DNA from: Megaleporinus macrocephalus
Lineage: Eukaryota; Chordata; Actinopteri; Characiformes; Anostomidae
Length of the DNA: 64,000 bases
Reading direction: 5' to 3'
NCBI GenBank assembly: GCA_021613375.1
Contig: CM038718.1
Location: 40,341,921 to 40,405,920 of the forward strand
Positions 57,901-64,000 of this stretch are shown here, in pieces (the first letter of the stretch is position 1; each line of letters begins with the position of its first letter). A model generated the notes under the pieces. That model saw only the letters and a program-made list of their open reading frames with translations. It was not told the origin of the DNA and made no database searches. Position numbers and translations under genes: made by a program.

Positions 57901-60900
57901 CACTGTTCCTTCATCTCTTTATTCCTTTATCACCACCAACACTGTTCCTTCATCCCTTCATTCCTTTATCATCACCAACACTGTTCCTTCATCCCTTCAT
58001 TCCTCTATCATCACCAACACTGTTCCTTCATCTCTTTATTCCTTTATCACCATCAACACTGTTCCTTCATCCCTTCATTCCTTTATCATCATCATAAACA
58101 CTGTTTCTTCATCCCTTCATTCCTTTATCATCATCACCAACACTGTTCCTTCATCCCTTCATTTCTTTATCATCATCACCAACACTGTTTCTTCATCCCT
58201 TCATTCCTTTATCATCATCAACACTGTTCCTTCATCCCTTCATTTTTTTATCATCACCAACACTGTTCCTTCATCCAATACATCCAGTAAAGAGAGGTTG
58301 GAAAGTGAATTGTGAATATTTGTGGGAGCAGATCTTCAGTAGCTCAGAGCTCGATTACTGTGATGAACATCTCATCTGAAGGCACTTCTCATCAGGAGAC
58401 GTCAGCCTGATTTCAGCTTATTCACTGAGAGCTACCCCACATGGTTTAAACAGCAGGAATCAGCCGTGATTTGGTCTTGATTTCCAGGTGGAAATACACC
58501 ACTGTGTAAAAGTCGGATGCTTCTGAGCTGGCAGCTTAAGAGTCTTCATCTGATCAATAAGTGTATATTCACCAGTAAGAACAGCAGATCTGATTAGAAC
58601 AGATGTAAATAATCAGACATACAATACAAAGTAACATGAATATGTTATTGTGAGAGAAGTAGATCAGATCTTGATCCAGTTTGAAGAACAAAGTTAGGTT
58701 CCAGATTTCTCCTGGACGCCCCAGACATTGTATGAATGTGTTCAGTTCCTTCAGCAGCAAATCTTGATTTAGCTTAATGAAGTACTGAGCAGTCAAAGCA
58801 GGTATTAGATGAGAACTGATAATAATACTGGGTTGTTTAGGAGAAGCTTGGAAAGGGTTAAGCTTGTTCTCCGTCCAGAAGAAGAACAGAGTTCAGGACT
58901 AACAGCTGTATTTAGCCATCAAGCTTATAGCAGGCCGTGTTCACACTCCAGCACTAATGTGTGTTTGTATGATTCGTTCCAGGGACAAGAGGGTCTTGCA
59001 GGACTTCCTGGTCTTCCAGGTCCAGACGGACCTCCTGTAAGTACTGGAGCGGTCACCTCACTCGTTCAGAGTTCAGACTGGTTTTAATTTTAACCTACAC
59101 TACCGTTCAAAAGTTTGGTCACAGTGAAATGTTCTTGTTTTAATGGAGTATCTTCTTCCTTAACACAACAATGGACTGACGGGTCTCTAAAGAAAGTTGT
59201 TTCTTTCTGGTCGTTGTGAGTCGGTCAGCAAGACATCAACTGCTGATCTTCAGATACTAAACTAACCTAGAATGTTGTTCTCTTTTATACTCACTTATTA
59301 GTAGAATGTTTTTCAGCTGTGATCACAATTGATCAAGAGTGTCCTAACAACCAATTAGTCCAACAACATCCTTAACTTGGATTGGTGGTCGTACCAGGAG
59401 ATTTAGACAGAGGACTGAGAATTACTGATAATAGAACTATATGTAAAATAAGCCTCTATACAAAAATAGACTTTAATACAAACATTTATATTCTTTAAAA
59501 TAATCTGATACACTTACATTAATGTGAAATGAACAATATTGTTTGTGAATTGCATGAAAATTGTATGGGATGAGTTGGGAATTCTGCTAATAAGTTGTGC
59601 TTCTTTAATCTGCTTTTTGTTCTTGTTTTGGTGTTTAGGGACTTCCCGGGGCTCTTCCTGAGGGCAACGGAGACTTGCTGGTAGGTTCTCGGAGACGTTG
59701 TTAGACAGTTCCCCATTATATGGTTTCCAACAGCAGAAGTATGTAGACGGAGATGCTAGCCAACATACTAGGAGTTATATCAGTGTTATATCAGTGTTTG
59801 TTTTATCAGTGTTTTATCGGTGTTATGTCATTGTTACGTCAGTGTTACTTCAGTGTTATGTCATTGTTACGTCAGTGTTACTTCAGTGTTATGTCATTGT
59901 TACGTCAGTGTTACTTCAGTGTTATATCAGTGTTGCGTCAGTGTTATCAGTGTTATGTCTGTTACCTCAGTGTTACGTCAGTGTTATATCAGTGTTACGT
60001 CAGTGTTATATCAGTGTTACGTCATTGTTATATCAGTGTTACGTCAGTGTTATCAGTGTTATGTCTGTTACCTCAGTGTTGCGTCAGTGTTATATCAGTG
60101 TTACGTCAGTGTTATGTCAGTGTTATGTCAGTGTTACGTCAGTGTTATCAGTGTTATGTCTGTTACCTCAGTGTTACGTCAGTGTTATATCAGTGTTACG
60201 TCAGTGTTATCAGTGTTATGTCTGTTACCTCAGTGTTGCGTCAGTGTTATATCAGTGTTACGTCAGTGTTATATCAGTGTTATGTCAGTGTTATCAGTGT
60301 TATGTCTGTTACCTCATTGTTACCTCAGTGTTACGTCAGTGTTACGTCAGTGTTATGTCAGTGTTACGTCAGTGTTATCAGTGTTATGTCTGTTACCTCA
60401 GTGTTACGTCAGTGTTATATCAGTGTTACGTCAGTGTTATATCAGTGTTATGTCTGTTACCTCAGTGTTACGTCAGTGTTACATCAGTGTTACGTCAGTG
60501 TTATATCAGTTACGTCAGTGTTATATCAGTGTTACATCAGTTTTACGTCAGTATTATCAGTGTTATGTCTGTTACCTCATTGTTATGTCAGTATTATCAG
60601 TGTTACGTCAGTGTTACGTCAGTGTTACGTCAGTGTTATGTCGGTGTTATCAGTGTTACGTCTGTTACTTCAGTTTTACGTCAGTGTTATGTCTGTTACT
60701 TCAGTGTTACGTCAGTGTTATATCAGTTACGTCAGTGTCATCAGTGTTATGTCTGTTACCTCAGTGTTACATCAGTGTTATGTCAGTGTTACATCATTGT
60801 TACATCAGTGTTACAAAAGTGTTATCAGTGTTATGTCAGTGTTATGGCAGTGTTAAGACAGTGTTAAGGCAGTGTTAAGGCAATGTTGTTAGTGTTTGTT

Positions 60901-62446
60901 ATCTTTGTTATCTTTGTTATGTCAGTGTTACGTCAGTGTTACGCCAGTGTTATCAGTGTTATCTGTTACCTCAGTGTTACGTGAGTGTTACATCAGTGTT
61001 ACATAATTGTTACGTCAGTGTTACGTCAGTGTTACATCAGTGTTAAGTCAGTATTACGTCAGTGTTATCAGTGTTACATCAGTGTTAAGTCAGTGTTACG
61101 TCAGTGTTATCAGTGTTATGTCTTTTACGTCAGTGTTACGTCAGTGTTACGTCAGTGTTATATCAGTGTTATGTCAGTGTTATATCAGTGTTTTATCAGT
61201 GTTTGTTTTATCAGTGTTTGTTTTATCAGTGTTTTATCAGTGTTACGTCAGTGTTATGTCAGTGTTATATCAGTGTTATGTCAGTGTTATGTCGGTGTTA
61301 TGTTAGTGTTTTATCAGTGTTACGTCAGTGTTATGTTAGTGTTTTATCAGTGTTTGTTTTATCAGTGTTTTATCAGTTACGTCAGTGTTTTATCAGTGTT
61401 ATATCAGTGTTTTATCAGTGTTACGTCAGTGTTATGTTAGTGTTTTATCAGTGTTATATCAGTGTTATGTCAGTGTTATATCAGTGTTATGTTAGTGTTT
61501 TATCAGTGTTACATCAGTGTTTGTTTTATCAGCGTTTTATCAATGTTACGTCAGTGTTATGTCAGTGCTATATCAGTGTTACGCCAGTTTTACGTCAGTG
61601 TTACGTCAGTGTTATGTCAATGTTAAATCATTGTTACGTCATTGTTACGTCAGTGTTACGGTAGTGTTATCAGTGTTACGTCAGTGTTACGTCAGTGTTG
61701 TCATTGTTACGTCGGTGTTATGTCAGTGTTACGTCAGTGTTATCAGTGTTATGTCAGTGTTACATCAGTGTTACGTCAGTGTTATCAGTGTTATGTCTGT
61801 TGCCTCAGTGTTACGTCAGTGTTATCAGTGTTATATCAGTGTTACATCAGTGTTACGTGAGTGTTTTGTCAGTGTTATATCAGTGTTACGTCATTGTTAC
61901 ATCAGTGTTGTGTCAGTGTTACGTCAGTGTTACGTCAGTGTTATGTCAGTGTTATGTCTGTTACTTCAGTGTTACCTCAGTGTTATGTCAGTGTTACATC
62001 ATTGTTACATCAGTGTTACGAGTGTTATCAGTGTTATGTCAGTGTTACATCATTGTTATCAGTGTTATTTCTGTTACCTTAGTGTTCCGTCAGTGTTGTT
62101 AGTGTTACGTCAGTGTTATCAGTGTTATGTCTGTTACCTCAGTGTTACATCAGTGTTATGTCAGTGTTATGTCAGTGTTATGTCAGTGTTATGTCAGTGT
62201 TACGTGAGTGTTACATCAATATTATTTTTTGCAGTGCCCTGCCATCTGTCCACCAGGACCCCCAGGACCACCTGGAATGCCCGGTTTTAAGGTACTCCAG
62301 TTGCTCCTCATCATACACTACCATCATACACTATTCAGTGTAATTAGTTCAGGCCCCATCATTCTGATCTCCCTGCCTATCCGTCCTTTTAGGGGCATAC
62401 GGGTCACAAAGGAGACAAAGGAGAGGTTGGGAAAGACGGTGAGAAG
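41988..62446 (+). CDS. col9a3: Collagen type IX alpha-3 chain, 5' part (12 exons; continues past window)
   Basis: Exons 41988-42047, 42970-43038, 46083-46118, 49757-49828, 50440-50493, 55984-56019, 56698-56721, 56884-56937, 58983-59036, 59639-59680, 62235-62291 and 62393-62446 join in phase 0 to 204 residues. They encode a 20-residue signal peptide ([20 protein letters not shown]), the N-terminal triple helix of Gly-X-Y triplets, a short non-collagenous break ([14 protein letters not shown]), then the start of the next helix. Exon lengths of 36, 72, 54, 36, 24, 54, 54, 42, 57 and 54 match human COL9A3 residue blocks as I remember them. The segments [19 protein letters not shown] and [10 protein letters not shown] are nearly identical to human COL9A3. 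The product is a FACIT collagen chain that assembles with alpha-1(IX) and alpha-2(IX) on type II collagen fibrils in cartilage, eye and inner ear. The rest of the roughly 680-residue chain lies to the right. Confidence 0.95.
42048..42969 (+). other. col9a3 intron 1 with long (TA)n microsatellites
   Basis: (TA)n runs at about 42618-42645, 42738-42807 and 42851-42897, the last preceded by (TG)n. The first 450 bp is GC-richer and may hold regulatory sequence, but no specific site is convincing. The IYIYIY open frames are artefacts. Confidence 0.7.
42970..43038 (+). CDS. col9a3: col9a3 coding exon 2
   Basis: Encodes [20 protein letters not shown] and three more residues, donor GTGAGT. The acceptor is a tandem CAGCAG, so the exon could also begin at 42967 with an extra Gln. 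The shorter form matches the human residue count. Confidence 0.9.
43039..45050 (+). other. col9a3 intron 2, first part
   Basis: No exon seen. Contains C-rich tracts at 44345-44480, and 44640-44860 repeats the segment seen at 17205-17370. The string TGTTCTACATAGAAGCTATG at 44585 resembles the left flank of locus 1 (5690-5715). Text at 43960-44045 looks like a dispersed repeat, but I have no second copy here. Confidence 0.45.
45055..45530. repeat. (ATTCT)n pentanucleotide array, col9a3 intron 2
   Basis: TTCTATTCTA repeats with interspersed CAGTCC and CAGCCC variants over about 475 bp. Period 5, AT-rich. Confidence 0.93.
45806..45950. repeat. Four-copy repeat with CCTTAGCAACCACC
   Basis: About 33-37-bp units such as CACCTTAGCAACCACCCGGG followed by ATAACA. 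This resembles a widespread fish dispersed repeat. It ends about 130 bp before exon 3. Confidence 0.7.
46083..46118 (+). CDS. col9a3: col9a3 coding exon 3
   Basis: Acceptor TACTCCACAG, donor GTGAGT. Encodes [12 protein letters not shown], four Gly-X-Y triplets in 36 nt. An apparent longer open frame around it is intron read-through. Confidence 0.9.
46119..46535 (+). other. col9a3 intron 3, first part
   Basis: No exon, RNA gene or repeat recognised. Confidence 0.4.
46536..47540. repeat. 20-bp/60-bp minisatellite (CTCCCGCAGTTCAGTCTGAT), col9a3 intron 3
   Basis: Basic unit CTCCCGCAGTTCAGTCTGAT of about 20 bp. Between 46747 and 47040 a 60-bp higher-order unit starting GTCAGTCTGTCCTCCTGCAG repeats four to five times and yields a false [15 protein letters not shown] frame. 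Edges are diverged. Confidence 0.9.
47541..48049 (+). other. col9a3 intron 3, middle part
   Basis: No gene seen. Unique-looking DNA that includes the short minus-strand open frame at 47520-47795, which has no recognisable domain. Confidence 0.4.
48050..49752 (-). mobile_element. Dispersed element C, copy 2, with internal array, up to exon 4 acceptor
   Basis: 49190-49752 matches the reverse complement of 9676-10240 closely, through ACCTGAGTAATGAATG and AATACTTGTGACACCTTTG. The other end (48085-48125) has GTACTTTACTGGAGTATTTA and then becomes the 36-bp array. No transposase. The element ends four bases short of the exon 4 boundary. Confidence 0.75.
48121..49180. repeat. 36-bp minisatellite, about 29 copies, col9a3 intron 3
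   Basis: Unit TTACATTTACACTCCATTAT then CAGTACTTTCTACTCC. Variation is almost limited to CTCC/GCC and TTAC/CTAC. Very homogeneous, so recently amplified. Lies within element C copy 2. Confidence 0.96.
49757..49828 (+). CDS. col9a3: col9a3 coding exon 4
   Basis: Acceptor CACCTTTGCTAG, donor GTAAGT. Encodes eight Gly-X-Y triplets ending GLPGLPGVD, identical at that end to human COL9A3. The acceptor lies at the edge of a dispersed repeat (48050-49752). Confidence 0.93.
49829..50059 (+). other. col9a3 intron 4, first part
   Basis: No feature apart from a short (CA)n run near 50043. Confidence 0.4.
50060..50305 (-). mobile_element. tRNA-derived SINE-like repeat (reverse strand), col9a3 intron 4
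   Basis: The reverse strand begins GGGCAAGCGTGGGCTGGAGG and later CTTGTGACCAGACGGTTGCC, AGTTTGATC, AAGTGCCTTTGAGTAAGGCA, CCCGGGGCGCTG and GGCTGCCCACCGTTC. This matches a very common fish repeat with a tRNA-like head (A-box region GTGGGCTGGAGG, B-box region GGTTGCCAGTTTGATC) and a CTTGAGCAAGGCACC body. Diverged, so old. Confidence 0.6.
50440..50493 (+). CDS. col9a3: col9a3 coding exon 5
   Basis: Acceptor TGTTTTTAG, donor GTAAGT. Encodes [18 protein letters not shown], six Gly-X-Y triplets in a 54-nt exon. Confidence 0.93.
50494..50730 (+). other. col9a3 intron 5, start
   Basis: Contains CGATACAGTTACGATTCGAT text typical of decayed fish DNA elements. No exon. Confidence 0.35.
50735..50835 (-). 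mobile_element. LINE 3'-tail relic, col9a3 intron 5
   Basis: The reverse strand reads TGTACAGTGTAACTGTCTGT, TCTGCTGTACACATGACAAT, AAAACTCTTGAATCTTGAATC: a LINE-type tail ending in short TTGAATC repeats. Only about 100 bp remain. Confidence 0.5.
50836..51282 (+). other. col9a3 intron 5, no feature seen
   Basis: AT-rich, no exon, RNA gene or clear repeat. Confidence 0.35.
51283..51845 (+). mobile_element. Dispersed element B, copy 3 (both inverted ends present)
   Basis: Left end CTTTAATGGTCAGGACCCCC then ACAGGACCACCACAGAGCAT; right end TGCTCTGTGGTGGTCCTGTG then GGGGTCCTGATCATTAAAGA. These are long inverted repeats of about 50 bp around a 400-bp non-coding core. The tail after the right end, AGAGCTCCTGTACGGTCAGT then GGAGCTGATA, occurs once here, whereas it is multiplied in the 45-bp array at 41031. 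Confidence 0.8.
51846..52610 (+). other. col9a3 intron 5, no feature seen
   Basis: Unique-looking DNA. Open frames at 51842-52269 have no recognisable domain and no collagen character. Confidence 0.35.
52618..52935. repeat. 31-bp minisatellite CTGGAGTGGTGTAAAGCTCC, about 10 copies
   Basis: Unit CTGGAGTGGTGTAAAGCTCC followed by ACCACTGGACT, with TTC/CTC and CTAG/CTGG variants. GGAGTGG and CCACT parts make each unit weakly palindromic. Confidence 0.93.
52950..54702. repeat. C-rich CAACCCACTCTAATCCGGCC minisatellite with CCCTAACCC units
   Basis: Units of about 22-25 bp alternate between ACAACCCACTCTAATCCGGC and ACAACCCACCCTAACCCAAC types. The marker ACAGCCCACTCTTATCCGGC at 53861 and 54571 shows a 710-bp block duplication. 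The minus strand is G-rich. Gly/Arg/Val-rich reverse open frames are artefacts. Confidence 0.95.
54703..55345 (+). mobile_element. 5'-truncated L2-type LINE inserted in the satellite
   Basis: Encodes, across two frames, the C-terminal end of a non-LTR reverse transcriptase ORF ([16 protein letters not shown], later [20 protein letters not shown] and [11 protein letters not shown]). It ends with the hallmark tail AAGTCGCTCTGGATAAGAGC, GTCTGCTAAATGC and short GTAAAA repeats. The frame shift and 5' truncation make it dead. Satellite flanks it on both sides. Confidence 0.88.
55346..55562. repeat. Continuation of the C-rich minisatellite beyond the LINE
   Basis: Homogeneous 22-24-bp units ACAACCCACCCTAACCCAGC (CCAGA/CCCCA alternating), with only the CCCTAACCC type present on this side. 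Confidence 0.93.
55563..55983 (+). other. col9a3 intron 5, end
   Basis: No repeat or exon recognised before exon 6. Confidence 0.35.
55984..56019 (+). CDS. col9a3: col9a3 coding exon 6
   Basis: Acceptor TTTTTGCAG, donor GTAAGT. Encodes [12 protein letters not shown], four triplets. The preceding intron is about 5.5 kb and is filled with tandem and dispersed repeats. Confidence 0.92.
56020..56697 (+). mobile_element. col9a3 intron 6 with probable Tc1-like transposon relic
   Basis: Text at 56290-56560, such as GAAGACACCTCAACACTGTG and TCAAGAAGTTCCTCACTGAG, then ACATAAAGACACATCAAAGA, looks like a decayed Tc1-type transposase region. I cannot find inverted ends, so this is tentative. Confidence 0.3.
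56698..56721 (+). CDS. col9a3: col9a3 coding exon 7 (24 nt, helix imperfection)
   Basis: Acceptor GTTTCTCAG, donor GTGAGT. Encodes GRGRTGAA, eight residues with a G-X-G start that breaks the strict Gly-X-Y register. Human COL9A3 has an eight-residue block GKGLPGPP at the same place, so this is a conserved imperfection. Confidence 0.85.
56884..56937 (+). CDS. col9a3: col9a3 coding exon 8
   Basis: Acceptor TACTATCTCAG, donor GTGAGT. Encodes [18 protein letters not shown], six triplets. A 42-bp minisatellite begins within about 30 bp of its donor. Confidence 0.93.
56960..58275. repeat. 42-bp minisatellite (TTCCTTCATCCCTTCATTCC), col9a3 intron 8
   Basis: Unit TTCCTTCATCCCTTCATTCC, TTTATCATCATCACCAACAC, TG, with 36-, 39- and 42-bp versions, about 32 copies. 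All lengths are multiples of three, so Ser/His/Phe-rich frames of up to 277 codons run through. Starts about 25 bp after the exon 8 donor. Confidence 0.95.
58276..58982 (+). other. col9a3 intron 8, end
   Basis: No repeat or exon recognised. Open frames at 58569-58796 (minus) and 58809-59087 (plus, running into exon 9) are incidental. Confidence 0.4.
58983..59036 (+). CDS. col9a3: col9a3 coding exon 9
   Basis: Acceptor GATTCGTTCCAG, donor GTAAGT. Encodes [18 protein letters not shown], six triplets. Confidence 0.93.
59094..59420 (+). mobile_element. Mariner-type element fragment, col9a3 intron 9
   Basis: Begins CACTACCGTTCAAAAGTTTG, the typical end of a widespread fish mariner-type element, followed by CACAGTGAAATGTTCTTGTT. 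No frame and no right end found. Confidence 0.55.
59639..59680 (+). CDS. col9a3: col9a3 coding exon 10 (end of first helix)
   Basis: Acceptor GGTGTTTAG, donor GTAGGT. Encodes [14 protein letters not shown]: one Gly-X-Y triplet, then the non-collagenous sequence. Human COL9A3 has GHPGVLPEGATDLQ at this point, the same length. Confidence 0.92.
59765..62220. repeat. 11-bp/9-bp satellite TCAGTGTTACG, filling col9a3 intron 10
   Basis: Units TCAGTGTTACG, TCAGTGTTATA, TCAGTGTTATG and 9-bp TCAGTGTTA or TCTGTTACC, with larger blocks such as TCAGTGTTATCAGTGTTATG then TCTGTTACCTCAG repeating through 59940-60780. It fills nearly the whole 2.55-kb intron and stops about 14 bp before the exon 11 acceptor. 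Cys/Tyr/Val-rich frames up to 389 codons are artefacts. Confidence 0.96.
62235..62291 (+). CDS. col9a3: col9a3 coding exon 11
   Basis: Acceptor TTATTTTTTGCAG, donor GTACTC. Encodes [19 protein letters not shown]. The two Cys residues of the non-collagenous break are the kind used for interchain disulfides in type IX collagen. Eighteen of 19 residues match human COL9A3 from memory. Confidence 0.95.
62393..62446 (+). CDS. col9a3: col9a3 coding exon 12 (last in window)
   Basis: Acceptor GTCCTTTTAG, donor GTAAGA. Encodes [18 protein letters not shown], matching human [18 protein letters not shown]. No further exon is visible before the window ends inside a minisatellite. Confidence 0.94.
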
Positions 62447-62554
62447 GTAAGATCATACCTGTAATGAAAATTCTCATTATGTCTGAATTCATAGTATTCT
62501 GTGAACATAAAACAATCACCAACTCAGCAGCACAGTGGTGATTAGTATATAAGT

Positions 62555-64000
62555 AGTAATTGAAGAGTAGAACTTTACTCATTAGTGTAGTAGGTGAAGA
62601 GTAGAACTTTACTCATTAGTGTAGTAGGTGAAGTATAGAAGTGTACTCATTAGTGTAGTAGGTGAAGTATAGTAGTGTATTCATTAGTGTAGTAGGTGAA
62701 GTATAGAAGTGTAATCATTAGTGTAGTAGGTGAAGTATAGAAGTGTATTCATTAGTGTAGTAGGTGAAGTATAGAAGTGTAATCATTAGTGTAGTAGGTG
62801 AAGTATAGAAGTGTATTCATTAGTGTAGTAGGTGAAGTATAGAAGTGTACTCATTAGTGTAGTAGGTGAAGTATATAAGTGTATTCATTAGTGTAGTAGG
62901 TGAAGTATATAAGTGTATTCATTAGTGTAGTAGGTGAAGTATATAAGTGTATTCATTAGTGTAGTAGGTGAAGTATATAAGTGTATTCATTAGTGTAGTA
63001 GGTGAAGTATAGAAGTGTACTCATTAGTGTAGTAGGTGAAGTATATAAGTGTATTCATTAGTGTAGTAGGTGAAGTATAGTAGTGTATTCATTAGTGTAG
63101 TAGGTGAAGTATATAAGTGTATTCATTAGTGTAGTAGGTGAAGTATAGAAGTGTATTTATTAGTGTAGTAGGTGAAGTATAGAAGTGTGTTCATTAGTGT
63201 AGTAGGTGAAGTATATAAGTGTATTCATTAGTGTAGTAGGTGAAGTATAGAAGTGTATTCATTAGTGTAGTAGGTGAAGTATAGAAGTGTACTCATTAGT
63301 GTAGTAGGTGAAGTATAGAAGTGTATTCATTAGTGTAGTAGGTGAAGTATAGTAGTGTATTCATTAGTGTAGTAGGTGAAGTATATAAGTGTATTCATTA
63401 GTGTAGTAGGTGAAGTATAGAAGTGTAATCATTAGTGTAGTAGGTGAAGTATAGAAGTGTATTCATTAGTGTAGTAGGTGAAGTATAGAAGTGTATTTAT
63501 TAGTGTAGTAGGTGAAGTATAGAAGTGTATTCATTAGTGTAGTAGTGAAGTATAGAAGTGTAATCATTAGTGCAGTAGGTGAAGTATAGAAGTGTATTCA
63601 TTAGTGTAGTAGGTGAAGTATAGAAGTGTATTCATTAGTGTAGTAGGTGAAGTATAGAAGTGTATTCATTAGTGTAGTAGGTGAAGTATAGAAGTGTACT
63701 CATTAGTGTAGTAGGTGAAGTATAGAAGTGTATTCATTAGTGTAGTAGGTGAAGTATAGAAGTGTATTCATTAGTGTAGTAGGTGAAGTATAGAAGTGTA
63801 CTCATTAGTGTAGTAGGTGAAGTATAGAAGTGTATTCATTAGTGTAGTAGGTGAAGTATAGAAGTGTATTCATTAGTGTAGTAGGTGAAGTATAGAAGTG
63901 TATTCATTAGTGTAGTAGGTGAAGTATAGAAGTGTACTCATTAGTGTAGTAGGTGAAGTATAGAAGTGTAATCATTAGTGTAGTAGGTGAAGTATAGAAG
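62555..64000. repeat. 34-bp minisatellite, col9a3 intron 12, continues past window
   Basis: Unit ATTAGTGTAGTAGGTGAAGT then ATAGAAGTGTATTC, more than 40 copies with few variants (ATATAAG, ATAGTAG, TACTC, TAATC). It reaches the right edge of the window unbroken. Confidence 0.96.

Noticed and set aside
57482..58315. 277-codon Ser/Ile/His-rich frame
   Set aside because: 42-bp minisatellite with period divisible by three in intron 8.
59698..62290. Cys/Tyr/Val-rich frames of 389, 367, 352 and 257 codons
   Set aside because: Artefact of the TCAGTGTTACG satellite in col9a3 intron 10. One frame runs into exon 11 by chance.
62555..64000. CRISPR-like array (34-bp repeat)
   Set aside because: Contiguous tandem copies without spacers, inside a vertebrate intron.

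Overview
This is vertebrate nuclear DNA, almost certainly from a ray-finned (teleost) fish. The genes are split by GT-AG introns. The window carries Tc1/mariner elements, an L2-type LINE tail, tRNA-derived SINE relics, and many micro- and minisatellites. The dispersed repeats look like those I associate with otophysan fishes (characins, catfishes, electric knifefishes), but I would not name an order with confidence. There is no prokaryotic content, CRISPR array or operon.

Two real genes are visible, both on the + strand. (1) ogfr, the opioid growth factor receptor, is complete: 7 coding exons from 16095 to 26222 that splice in frame to a 545-residue protein. (2) col9a3, the collagen type IX alpha-3 chain, is the 5' part only: 12 coding exons from 41988 to 62446, running off the right edge inside intron 12. 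The order and orientation OGFR then COL9A3 is the same as in human 20q13.33, which independently supports both calls. The two genes do unrelated jobs (nuclear growth-regulatory receptor; cartilage fibril-associated collagen), so their adjacency is conserved synteny, not a functional unit.

Layout: 1-15840 is gene-poor upstream DNA with an AT-rich tandem repeat, a possible LTR end, two Tc1 relics, a long polypyrimidine tract, a CpG-rich candidate regulatory block and an 89-bp minisatellite. 15840-26400 is ogfr, with arrays in introns 1, 4 and 5 and a Tc1 relic in intron 6. 26680-41640 is intergenic: a palindromic transposon carrying a GTTTACAGTGGTGG array, a 6.4-kb satellite (30028-36440), a nest of repeat fragments, a 2-kb 20-bp satellite and a 45-bp minisatellite that ends just before the col9a3 promoter. 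41680-64000 is col9a3, where most long introns hold their own tandem array.

By my count roughly 26-27 kb (about 40%) of the window is tandem repeat. Nearly all the long open frames here are artefacts of these arrays. The most interesting signal is that several arrays appear to have grown out of identifiable transposon pieces: one family expanded the same short unit in three separate insertions, a SINE head containing the pol III A box seeded about 100 copies, and two other dispersed elements seeded 45-bp and 36-bp arrays at their ends. One of these elements also forms the sequence directly upstream of a col9a3 splice acceptor. I see no new multi-gene system.
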